Below, piece after piece: positions 45,199-53,109 of a stretch of 64,000 nucleotides of DNA. The position numbers were made by a program, and so were the translations under genes. Within the stretch, counting starts at the first letter, position 1, and each line of letters starts with the position of its first letter. The stretch is from Kosakonia pseudosacchari. GTDB lineage: Bacteria; Pseudomonadota; Gammaproteobacteria; Enterobacterales; Enterobacteriaceae. Where the stretch lies: contig NZ_FXWP01000004.1 of NCBI RefSeq assembly GCF_900184035.1, forward strand, positions 124,001 to 188,000, in the 5' to 3' direction. The notes under the pieces were generated by a model. That model did no database searches. It saw only the letters and a list, made by a program, of their open reading frames with translations, and was not told the origin of the DNA.

Positions 45199-46050
45199 AT
45201 GGCTCAATCACAAAGTATCCGCCGCGAGAAGTGGATCCGCCTGACGCTCTCCTGGCTGGTTATCGGGCTGGTATCGCTGATTATCATCTACCCATTGGTA
45301 TGGACGGTTGGTGCGTCGCTGAACGCCGGTAACAGCCTGCTCAGCACCTCGATAATCCCGGAAAACCTCTCGTTTCAGCACTACGCCGATCTGTTTAACG
45401 GTCAGGTCAATTACCTGACCTGGTACTGGAACTCAATGAAGATCAGCCTGCTGACCATGGTGCTGACGCTTATCAGCGTCAGCTTTACCGCCTATGCCTT
45501 TTCCCGCTTTCGTTTTAAAGGGCGGCAGAACGGGTTGATGCTGTTCTTGCTGTTGCAGATGATCCCGCAATTTTCGGCGCTGATCGCCATTTTCGTGCTG
45601 TCGCAACTGTTGGGCTTAATCAACAGCCATATGGCGCTGGTACTGATTTACGTCGCCGGGATGATCCCGATGAACACCTATCTGATGAAAGGCTATCTCG
45701 ATGCCATCCCGCGAGATCTGGATGAGTCCGCTCGCATGGACGGCGCGAGTAACTTCCGCATTTTTATTGAGATCATCATGCCGCTGTCGAAACCGATTGT
45801 CGCCGTGGTGGCGCTGTTCTCTTTCACCGGGCCGCTGGGCGATTTCATTCTCTCCAGCACCATTTTGCGCACCCCGGACAAATACACGCTGCCGATTGGG
45901 CTTTACAACCTGGTGGCGCAAAAAATGGGCGCCAGTTACACCACCTACGCGGCGGGCGCGGTTTTGATCGCCGTTCCGGTGGCCATTCTTTATCTGGCAC
46001 TGCAAAAATACTTCGTCTCCGGCCTCACCTCCGGCAGCACCAAAGGATAA
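45199..46050 (+). CDS. ganG: Galacto-oligosaccharide importer permease GanG
   Basis: A 283-residue MalG-type permease with six helices and the EAA loop DESARMDGASNFRIFIEIIM near residue 176. It starts 10 bases after ganF (GGGAAGAAAA precedes the ATG) and ends 4 bases before ganA. Confidence 0.92.
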   Translation: MAQSQSIRREKWIRLTLSWLVIGLVSLIIIYPLVWTVGASLNAGNSLLSTSIIPENLSFQHYADLFNGQVNYLTWYWNSMKISLLTMVLTLISVSFTAYAFSRFRFKGRQNGLMLFLLLQMIPQFSALIAIFVLSQLLGLINSHMALVLIYVAGMIPMNTYLMKGYLDAIPRDLDESARMDGASNFRIFIEIIMPLSKPIVAVVALFSFTGPLGDFILSSTILRTPDKYTLPIGLYNLVAQKMGASYTTYAAGAVLIAVPVAILYLALQKYFVSGLTSGSTKG

Positions 46051-46054
46051 CCAC

Positions 46055-47254
46055 ATGAAAAGATTTGCACCCGCTCTGCTTGCTGTCTGTCTTGGTAGTT
46101 TGTCCGCCAGCACCTTTGCCGCCGACGCGTTAAAGACGCGCCCTTTTAGCGGTATGCCCGCCGATTTCATCAAAGGCGCGGATATTTCAACGCTGCTCGA
46201 CGCCGAGAAACACGGGGCGAAGTTTTATAACGAAAATAACCAGCTGCAGGATGCGATCGCCATTCTGAAGGCCAATGGCGTCAACTATGTGCGCTTGCGT
46301 TTGTGGGTCGATCCGAAAGATGCGCAGGGCCAGGCCTATGGCGGTGGTAACAACGATTTAGCCAGCACGCTGGCGCTGGCGAAACGAGCCAAAGCGCAGG
46401 GTATGAAACTGCTGCTCGATTTCCACTACAGCGATTTCTGGACCGATCCGGGCAAACAATACAAACCGAAAGCCTGGGAGAAAATGGATTACCCGCAACT
46501 GAAAACGGCAATCCATGACTATACCCGCGACACTATCGCCCGCTTTAAGCAGGAGGGGGTACTGCCGGATATGGTGCAAATCGGCAATGAGATCAACGGC
46601 GGCATACTGTGGCCGGAAGGCAAAAGCTGGGGGCAGGGTGGCGGTGAGTTTGACCGGCTGGCGGGCTTGCTGAATTCCGCTATCGACGGGCTGAAAGAGA
46701 ACCTGAACAACGGCGAACAGGTGAAAATCATGCTGCATCTGGCGGAGGGCACCAAGAACGATACCTTCCGCTGGTGGTTTGATGAAATCACCAAACGCAA
46801 CGTGCCGTTCGATGTCATTGGCCTCTCCATGTACACCTACTGGAACGGACCGATCAGCGCGTTACAGGCCAATATGGACGACATCAGCAAGCGCTACAAC
46901 AAAGATGTGATTGTGGTGGAAGCGGCTTATGCCTACACGCTGGCGAACTGTGATAACGCGGAAAACAGCTTCCAGGCGAAAGAGGAGAAAGATGGCGGCT
47001 ACCCCGGCACCGTGCAGGGGCAATATGACTATATCCACGATTTAATGCAGTCGGTCATTAATGTTCAGGGCCATCGCGGCAAAGGTATTTTTTATTGGGA
47101 GCCCACCTGGATTGCCGTTCCCGGAAATACCTGGGCCACGCAAGCGGGCATGAAATATATCAACGACCAGTGGAAAGAGGGAAATGCCCGCGAAAACCAG
47201 GCGTTATTTGATTGCCAGGGGAAAGTGCTGCCATCGGTAAAAGTTTTTAATTAA
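46055..47254 (+). CDS. ganA: Endo-beta-1,4-galactanase, GH53, periplasmic
   Basis: Cleaves beta-1,4-galactan, the side chain of pectin, into short oligomers. The 399-residue protein has a signal peptide (MKRFAPALLAVCLGSLSAST, cleavage after FAA). Its GH53 barrel carries VRLRLWVDP near residue 76, the acid/base E179 in VQIGNEINGG and the nucleophile E289 in VIVVEAAYAYT. Naming follows the Erwinia chrysanthemi gan locus; in Bacillus subtilis ganB denotes the GH53 enzyme. Confidence 0.93.
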   Translation: MKRFAPALLAVCLGSLSASTFAADALKTRPFSGMPADFIKGADISTLLDAEKHGAKFYNENNQLQDAIAILKANGVNYVRLRLWVDPKDAQGQAYGGGNNDLASTLALAKRAKAQGMKLLLDFHYSDFWTDPGKQYKPKAWEKMDYPQLKTAIHDYTRDTIARFKQEGVLPDMVQIGNEINGGILWPEGKSWGQGGGEFDRLAGLLNSAIDGLKENLNNGEQVKIMLHLAEGTKNDTFRWWFDEITKRNVPFDVIGLSMYTYWNGPISALQANMDDISKRYNKDVIVVEAAYAYTLANCDNAENSFQAKEEKDGGYPGTVQGQYDYIHDLMQSVINVQGHRGKGIFYWEPTWIAVPGNTWATQAGMKYINDQWKEGNARENQALFDCQGKVLPSVKVFN

Positions 47255-47284
47255 TTTTGGTGTGGTAAATTTCAGGAATTCATT

Positions 47285-49342
47285 ATGAATAAATTTGCGC
47301 CTTTAAGCCCGAAGGTCGTCTCGCTATTGCATGGCGCGGACTATAACCCGGAACAGTGGGAAAACTATCCCGATATTATTGATAAAGACATTGCCATGAT
47401 GCAGCAGGCAAAATGCAATGTGATGTCCGTCGGAATATTCAGTTGGTCGAAACTCGAACCGCAGGAAGGGGTATTTAATTTCGCCTGGCTGGATGAGGTC
47501 ATCGATAAATTATATGCCGCCGGTATCCATATATTTCTGGCAACGCCAAGCGGTGCGCGTCCGGCCTGGATGTCGCAAAAATACCCGGAGGTGTTGCGGG
47601 TGGGGCGCGATCGCGTCCCGGCGCTGCACGGCGGGCGGCACAATCACTGCATGAGCTCGCCGGTGTACCGGGAAAAGACGCTGAAAATCAACACGCTGCT
47701 GGCAGAGCGCTATGCGCGCCATCCGGCGGTGCTGGGCTGGCATGTTTCCAATGAATATGGCGGCGAATGCCACTGCGCGTTGTGCCAGGAGAAATTCCGC
47801 GGCTGGCTGAAAGCACGTTATCAGACGCTGGAAAATCTCAATCACGCCTGGTGGAGCGATTTCTGGAGCCATACCTACAGCGACTGGTCGCAGATCCAGT
47901 CGCCAGCGCCGCAGGGGGAGGTCTCCATTCACGGGCTGAACCTCGACTGGCGGCGTTTTAACACCGCGCAGGTCACCGATTTTTGCCGTCATGAAGTGGC
48001 TCCGCTGAAAGCCGCCAACGCACAACTGCCGGTGACCACCAACTTTATGGAGTATTTCTACGATTACGATTACTGGCAGCTTGCCGAAGCGATCGATTTT
48101 ATCTCCTGGGATAGCTACCCAATGTGGCACCGGGATAAAGATGAAACGGCGCTGGCCTGCTACACCGCCATGTATCACGACATGATGCGCACCCTGAAAG
48201 GCGGGAAACCGTTTGTGCTGATGGAATCCACGCCGAGCGTCACCAACTGGCAGCCGACCAGCAAGCTGAAAAAGCCGGGAATGCACATTCTCTCCTCGCT
48301 GCAGGCGGTGGCGCACGGTGCCGATTCGGTGCAGTACTTCCAGTGGCGTAAAAGTCGCGGGTCGGTCGAGAAGTTCCACGGCGCGGTTATCGATCACGTC
48401 GGGCATCTGGATACGCGCGTGGGACGCGAAGTGTGTGCCATGGGCGACATACTCAGCAAACTTACGCCGGTTATGGGGTGCCGTACCGATGCCCGCGTGG
48501 CGATTATTTTCGATCAGCAGAACCGCTGGGCGCTGGATGACGCCGAAGGGCCGCGCAATAAAGGGCTGGAGTATGAAAAAACCGTTAACGAGCACTATCG
48601 ACCGTTCTGGGAAAAAGGCATTGCCGTTGACGTGATCAATGCCGATGCCGATCTCAGCCGTTACCAGTTGGTGATTGCGCCGATGCTCTATATGGTGCGC
48701 GACGGTTTTGCCGCGCGCGCAGAGGCGTTTGTCACGGCGGGCGGTCATCTGGTGACCTCCTACTGGAGCGGCGTGGTCAATGAAAGCGATCTCTGTTACC
48801 TCGGCGGTTTCCCGGGGCCGCTGCGCAAATTGCTCGGTATCTGGGCAGAAGAGATTGATTGTCTGGACGATAACGAGCGCAACCTGGTGCAGGGGCTGGC
48901 GGGTAACGAGGCCGGGTTACAAGGGCCGTATCAGGTGCGCCATCTGTGTGAGTTGATCCACACCGAGAGCGCGCAGGCGCTGGCAACCTACCGGGATGAT
49001 TTCTACGCCGGGCGACCTGCCGTGACGGTCAATCATGTCGGTAAAGGCAAGGCCTGGCACGTTGCCTCACGCAACGATCTCGCCTTCCAGCGTGATTTCT
49101 TTGCCAACATTATTGATGAGCTGGCGTTGCCGCGCGCGCTGCAACACGATTTGCCGCCGGGCGTCGTTGCCACGGCGCGTACGGATGGCGAAAGCACCTT
49201 TGTCTTTATTCAGAACTTTAGCGCCCAGCAGCAGACGGTAACGCTGCCTGGCGGCTATCAGGATTGTTTATCCGGTTCGTCGGTCAGCGGTGCGCTGTCG
49301 CTGGCTCCCTGGGATTGCCGGGTTGTAAGCCGTAACGCGTAA
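47285..49342 (+). CDS. ganB: GH42 beta-galactosidase / exo-galactanase
   Basis: A 685-residue cytoplasmic GH42 enzyme without a signal peptide. It has LHGADYNPEQWENYPDII near residue 15, the acid/base motif HVSNEYGGECHC near residue 156 with metal-binding cysteines, the nucleophile motif VLMESTPSVTNWQP near residue 316, then the trimerisation and C-terminal domains. It would release galactose from oligomers imported by GanEFG-K. Galactose can then also use the mgl system in this window. Confidence 0.93.
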   Translation: MNKFAPLSPKVVSLLHGADYNPEQWENYPDIIDKDIAMMQQAKCNVMSVGIFSWSKLEPQEGVFNFAWLDEVIDKLYAAGIHIFLATPSGARPAWMSQKYPEVLRVGRDRVPALHGGRHNHCMSSPVYREKTLKINTLLAERYARHPAVLGWHVSNEYGGECHCALCQEKFRGWLKARYQTLENLNHAWWSDFWSHTYSDWSQIQSPAPQGEVSIHGLNLDWRRFNTAQVTDFCRHEVAPLKAANAQLPVTTNFMEYFYDYDYWQLAEAIDFISWDSYPMWHRDKDETALACYTAMYHDMMRTLKGGKPFVLMESTPSVTNWQPTSKLKKPGMHILSSLQAVAHGADSVQYFQWRKSRGSVEKFHGAVIDHVGHLDTRVGREVCAMGDILSKLTPVMGCRTDARVAIIFDQQNRWALDDAEGPRNKGLEYEKTVNEHYRPFWEKGIAVDVINADADLSRYQLVIAPMLYMVRDGFAARAEAFVTAGGHLVTSYWSGVVNESDLCYLGGFPGPLRKLLGIWAEEIDCLDDNERNLVQGLAGNEAGLQGPYQVRHLCELIHTESAQALATYRDDFYAGRPAVTVNHVGKGKAWHVASRNDLAFQRDFFANIIDELALPRALQHDLPPGVVATARTDGESTFVFIQNFSAQQQTVTLPGGYQDCLSGSSVSGALSLAPWDCRVVSRNA

Positions 49343-49354
49343 GTGAACCTTCCG

Positions 49355-49383
49355 CGCCTGCCCATTCGGGCAGGCGTTTTTTT
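49355..49383 (+). terminator. Terminator-like hairpin between ganB and the EIIB gene
   Basis: Perfect 9-bp arms CGCCTGCCC / GGGCAGGCG with loop ATTC and seven T residues. It should stop most transcripts of the gan operon before the EIIB gene. Confidence 0.85.
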
Positions 49384-49408
49384 ATCTGCTGATTATCAGG
49401 AGACTATT

Positions 49409-49726
49409 ATGGTGAGCCTTAAATCCTTCCTGCATTACTTTTCTGAACCGAAAAATGCGACCGCAACGCCGATGAGTGAGGGAGAGTTGCAGAAAATCCA
49501 GCGGCTGGCGCAAGCCTTTGGCGGAGCACAGAATATTGCGCATGTGGATGCCTGTTTAACCCGTTTACGCGTCACGGTAAACGATCTGGCTGCTGTCGAT
49601 TCTCAGGCGCTGCAAAACGAAGGGGCGTTAGGCGTGATTATTCTTGGACAAGAAGTTCACGCTATTTTTGGTAAACAATCTGACGCACTGCGTAAATTGC
49701 TTGATGAACATTTCTCTTCTCGCTAA
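49409..49726 (+). CDS. Orphan PTS EIIB, glucose type
   Basis: A 105-residue protein: an N-terminal 30-residue leader, then a glucose-family EIIB domain. The phospho-cysteine is in VDACLTRLRVTV, and GVIILGQEVHAIFGKQSDAL follows, very like the EIIB of PtsG. No EIIC or EIIA is nearby. AGGAG precedes the ATG at 49409. It is downstream of the gan operon behind a terminator and was not part of the eight-gene gan locus described in Erwinia. Its role is open. Confidence 0.85.
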   Translation: MVSLKSFLHYFSEPKNATATPMSEGELQKIQRLAQAFGGAQNIAHVDACLTRLRVTVNDLAAVDSQALQNEGALGVIILGQEVHAIFGKQSDALRKLLDEHFSSR

Positions 49727-49731
49727 TAAAT

Positions 49732-49760
49732 AAAAAAAGGGATACCTGCGAGGGTATCCC
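49732..49760 (-). terminator. Terminator of ganL
   Basis: On the minus strand, GGGATACC / GGTATCCC (8 bp, 6-base loop) is followed by seven T residues, about 190 bases after the ganL stop. It also lies just after the convergent EIIB stop. Confidence 0.75.
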
Positions 49761-49949
49761 GAAATAAAACAGTGGCAACTTTGCTCAGTTTGCGGAGATG
49801 ACGTAAATAATGATGTTACTCGTTAATACATACAACATGATGCATTATCTTATTGCGACAAAATAGTTTCCCGGTATTGGCGTTTTGAAATAAATCGCCA
49901 CAGTAAACAAATACAGCCAACAAACAGATAATGTGAAGGTTGAAGTCTA

Positions 49950-51215
49950 TTACCACCAGGCTTCAACCTGAACACCGAAATTCCAGGTGTTATTTTTCGT
50001 GCCATCTTCAAATGATTTCCCGTCTTCAGAATCATTTAAATAAGAGGCGAAAAGGCGTAACTCAGGACGCGACATAAATTCCGGGCCATCCGCCAGACCG
50101 ACAGCGAAAGTGTATTTCTCACCGCTCTGTTTGTAGTGGGTGCCGTTTTTATAATCATCTTTCTGGTAGAAACCGCCGACTTCACCAATCAGGCGCACAT
50201 AATTGGTGAGCTGATATTGAGCACGGCCAACCAGCGAAACCAGGCGCGTTTTGTCGGTGTATTCGGTGATGTCGTTGGCAGAACCGTAGGTCAGTACGTG
50301 GTTCAGCGAGAACTTATCGGTAATCGGAATAAGACCGGTGTTAATCACGCGATAGCCGCTGGCGTCATTAACGTCGTGCCACATGTCGTACCAGCCGCCG
50401 CCCTGCGACACCATGTTCTGCGCCAGCCCTTTGTTGGCGTATTGCAGCACCAGCTTGTTGTAGCCGCCAAACATATCCTGGCTGATTTCACCAGTCACCA
50501 TCACGCCATCATCGGCATCATACAGGCCGCCATACGCTTTCTGTTTTTTGGTCGGGTTTGGCATAGCGTAGTCAATGCCGAACTCGGTCCACGCGCCTGA
50601 CCACGGTTTCCAGCCCGCATAACGCAGGTCGATATAGTTGATGTTAACGTCGTTATCGTTATCCACGCGGTAATCAACATCGTTGGCGTCGCCACGGATC
50701 CACGCCACAGACACCGCGCCCGGGCCTACGGTGTAGTTTTCAATACCCGCGCCGGAACCGGAAATGTTCCAGTATTTGGTGTCGATAATGTGCAGATCGT
50801 GGCGCTGGTAGTAGCGTTTACCGCCCCAGATCACCGCGTTGGGATCGTTAGGGATAAGCCCTTTGATTTGCAGGTTTAACTGACGCAAACCAAATTGCGC
50901 GTCATCGCCAATGGTGGTTTCGTTGTCATTGGAGCCGTCGGACACCATGCTGACCATGGTGTCGAGGTAAAAGCTCACGTCGTCTTTTTTATACACTTCC
51001 GAGCCCAGTTCAACTTCCCCGTAGGTATCGGATTCGTTACCGAGACGGCCGATCTTGTTTTTCTGCCACTCCACCTGTCCGCCATCGCCCGACACGCCTA
51101 CGCCACCGCGCAGGTAACCGTGGAAGTCGATAGGCACAGATGAGGCGGCCAGGATAGATGGTGAAGTCAGCGCAGCGGCTAACGCAAGTGTGAGAGTGCG
51201 TAGCGTAGTGTTCAT
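49950..51215 (-). CDS. ganL: LamB-family sugar porin GanL
   Basis: A 421-residue outer-membrane porin. The signal peptide starts MNTTLRTLTLALAAALTSPS and cleavage is near LAA. The mature chain begins VDFHGYLRGGVGVS-like (here IDFHGYLRGGVGVSGDGG) and ends with aromatic W in VQVEAWW, as in maltoporins. Beta-strand alternation runs throughout. It would admit galactan fragments to the periplasm. It is about 25 residues shorter than LamB precursor. The ATG at 51215 has AGAGGA upstream; the frame is open to 51248. Confidence 0.88.
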   Translation of the reverse strand: MNTTLRTLTLALAAALTSPSILAASSVPIDFHGYLRGGVGVSGDGGQVEWQKNKIGRLGNESDTYGEVELGSEVYKKDDVSFYLDTMVSMVSDGSNDNETTIGDDAQFGLRQLNLQIKGLIPNDPNAVIWGGKRYYQRHDLHIIDTKYWNISGSGAGIENYTVGPGAVSVAWIRGDANDVDYRVDNDNDVNINYIDLRYAGWKPWSGAWTEFGIDYAMPNPTKKQKAYGGLYDADDGVMVTGEISQDMFGGYNKLVLQYANKGLAQNMVSQGGGWYDMWHDVNDASGYRVINTGLIPITDKFSLNHVLTYGSANDITEYTDKTRLVSLVGRAQYQLTNYVRLIGEVGGFYQKDDYKNGTHYKQSGEKYTFAVGLADGPEFMSRPELRLFASYLNDSEDGKSFEDGTKNNTWNFGVQVEAWW

Positions 51216-51231
51216 ATCATTCCTCTTATTG

Positions 51232-51250
51232 TTTTGTATTACGTTCACAT
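51232..51250. promoter_or_regulatory. Candidate GanR operator upstream of ganL
   Basis: TTTTGTATTACGT (51232-51244) is identical to 13 bases of the palindrome in the ganK/ganE gap. It lies 17 bases before ganL. The right half (TCACATAA) is less conserved. Confidence 0.5.
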
Positions 51251-51358
51251 AAACGCTGTCATAAAATGCCTAAATGTAAAAACAGGCAAACTAACGATCG
51301 CGAATGTGTGATTAAGTGCAAATAAATCAGCGTTTTTTGTTACAGGTAGCGAATTCCT

Positions 51359-51379
51359 TCACAATGTTCGCTATTGTGA
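51359..51379. promoter_or_regulatory. Inverted repeat upstream of ganR
   Basis: TCACAAT and ATTGTGA form perfect 7-base arms around seven bases, about 105 bp before ganR. It could be an autoregulatory or CRP-like site; the spacing does not fit the CRP consensus. Confidence 0.35.
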
Positions 51380-51483
51380 GCGTGATACTTATTTGGCAAA
51401 AAAGAGACGAGGAAAAGTGTGGTGAGCGTTTTTTTAGATGGCCCCTGTTACAATCGGCGCATAACAACATAAGGAACCGGACC

Positions 51484-52557
51484 ATGAAGTCTAAAAGTGC
51501 GACGTTAGAAGACGTTGCCCGCCATGCGGGTGTCTCCTATCAGACCGTGTCCAGGGTACTCAACAAATCTGCCAATGTATCCGAAGCCACGCGTCTCAAG
51601 GTTGAGAAATCCATAGAGTTATTGCGCTACGTACCCAACAGGCTGGCTCAACAGCTGGTCGGTAAGCAGAGCCAGACCATTGGGCTGGTAACCACTTCGC
51701 TGGCGCTGCACGCACCATCGCAGGTGGCGGCGGCGGTAAAACGCTACGCCAACCTTGATGGTTACCAGGTGCTGATCTCGATGATCGATGAGAACGTCAA
51801 CCATGATATCCAGGCGGCTATCAATGAACTGAAATCACAACTTGTCGATAAAGTGATCATCAACGTGCCGCTGGAGACCGAACAGGCCCAGCGTATCGCG
51901 TCTGACAACGATGATATCGTCTGCCTGTTTCTCGATGTTGATCCTTACAGTTCAGTGTTTAACGTTTCGTTTAACCCGGCAGACGGAACCCGTGCCAGCG
52001 TCAAACATCTGTACGATTTGGGGCATCGGGAGATTGCCTTACTGGCCGGGCCGGAGAGTTCTGTCTCCGCGAAGCTGCGCCTGAAAAGCTGGATCGAAAC
52101 CCTTAACGGCTATGGCCTGAAACCGGTGATGGTGTTTCACGGGAACTGGGATGCGCAAAGTGGTTATGCCGGTGCGCTACAGATGTTGCGCGAAACGCCA
52201 AACTTTACCGCCGTGTTGGTCGGCAACGACCAGATGGCGCTGGGCGTATTAAGCGCGTTTCATCAGCACCAGGTGGCGATCCCCGGTGAGAAATCGGTCA
52301 TCGGTTATGATGACACCTACGAAAGCTCGTTCTTTTATCCGGCGCTGACCACCGTCTCGCTGGATCTCGATTTACAGGGTAAGGAAGCGGTTCGGCGGCT
52401 ACTCGACAGCGGTCACGGCGATGCCACTCGCAGCTCTTCGGTACTGCCCGCACGGCTCATTGTGCGCCACTCGACGGGGGCACTGCAGGCGCAGGACACT
52501 AACCTGCAAGCGATCGCCCAGCAGCTGCAAGCCATTGCGCACAAGTTGTGGAAATGA
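51484..52557 (+). CDS. ganR: LacI-family regulator of the galactan locus
   Basis: A 357-residue LacI-type repressor. The DNA-binding domain is [20 protein letters not shown] (residues 6-25) and the hinge RYVPNRLAQQL follows. The effector domain is sugar-binding. The C-terminus ends in a leucine/glutamine heptad (LQAIAQQLQAIAHKL), the tetramerisation helix of LacI. Its place beside ganL and the gan operon supports the role. The start at 51484 has AAGGAAC upstream; the open frame extends to 51316. Confidence 0.88.
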   Translation: MKSKSATLEDVARHAGVSYQTVSRVLNKSANVSEATRLKVEKSIELLRYVPNRLAQQLVGKQSQTIGLVTTSLALHAPSQVAAAVKRYANLDGYQVLISMIDENVNHDIQAAINELKSQLVDKVIINVPLETEQAQRIASDNDDIVCLFLDVDPYSSVFNVSFNPADGTRASVKHLYDLGHREIALLAGPESSVSAKLRLKSWIETLNGYGLKPVMVFHGNWDAQSGYAGALQMLRETPNFTAVLVGNDQMALGVLSAFHQHQVAIPGEKSVIGYDDTYESSFFYPALTTVSLDLDLQGKEAVRRLLDSGHGDATRSSSVLPARLIVRHSTGALQAQDTNLQAIAQQLQAIAHKLWK

Positions 52558-52567
52558 TCGAGCGTTA

Positions 52568-52597
52568 ATGTCATCCGGCATCGGTGCCGGGTGACAT
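52568..52597 (+). repeat. Inverted repeat after ganR
   Basis: ATGTCATCCGGC / GCCGGGTGACAT, 12-base arms with one G-T pair, just after the ganR stop. No T run. Confidence 0.5.
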
Positions 52598-53109
52598 CGC
52601 CGCACTGATTCACTTTTCAATCCATTATTCCGTGTTTCAGCCATGTTTATATTCGGGCTTGCCCTGCGACTGTATTTATTTTCGGATTTTTAATTTTATT
52701 AATTAACACAAAAATAACAGGCAACTTGTTAATATTTCTCACTTCATTGAGCGAAATAAACGGCCAATAAAAAATGCTATTGTCTGGTATCTGTTCAGCG
52801 GTTTACTGTTAAGATAATGCTTGCCGGAGGGTTAACACCGACATTTGGTGTAAATGTAATTAAGCGTTTACTTAACTGAAAAATAACTGTGGTTTTAGCG
52901 GTAACGGTAAGTTGGATATATTTAAAATGCCGGGCTTTATTTCCTGTGTAATAGCATTTTATTTTACGTGTTCCATTAATTTATCTTTCACGACTGTGCG
53001 CGAGTTGTTCAGTTGGTGTTGCGGTGCGTCTGCATAAGCAGTGGGCACTGCCGTATTTTATCGGAATAGATTACAGGAACGCTTATTTTTAAATATAAGG
53101 AAGTGAGAT
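52598..53109. other. AT-rich gap upstream of the autotransporter
   Basis: About 510 bp markedly richer in A and T than the core genes around it. I see no gene, tRNA or clear repeat. It probably holds the autotransporter promoter and may attract H-NS, as AT-rich leaders of transferred genes often do. AAGGAAGTGAG before 53110 is the autotransporter's ribosome site. Confidence 0.5.

Noticed and set aside
47510-48748. A 412-codon open frame antisense to ganB
   Set aside because: It is a GC-rich shadow of the GH42 gene, with no recognisable domain and a composition rich in Arg and His.
51236-51250. CRP site in the ganL promoter
   Set aside because: TGTAT and TCACA arms are present but the spacer is five bases instead of six, and the sequence is better explained by the shared gan word.
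52598-53109. A CRISPR array, tRNA gene or insertion sequence in the AT-rich gap
   Set aside because: I found no repeated spacer structure, no cloverleaf-type sequence and no terminal inverted repeats with a transposase.
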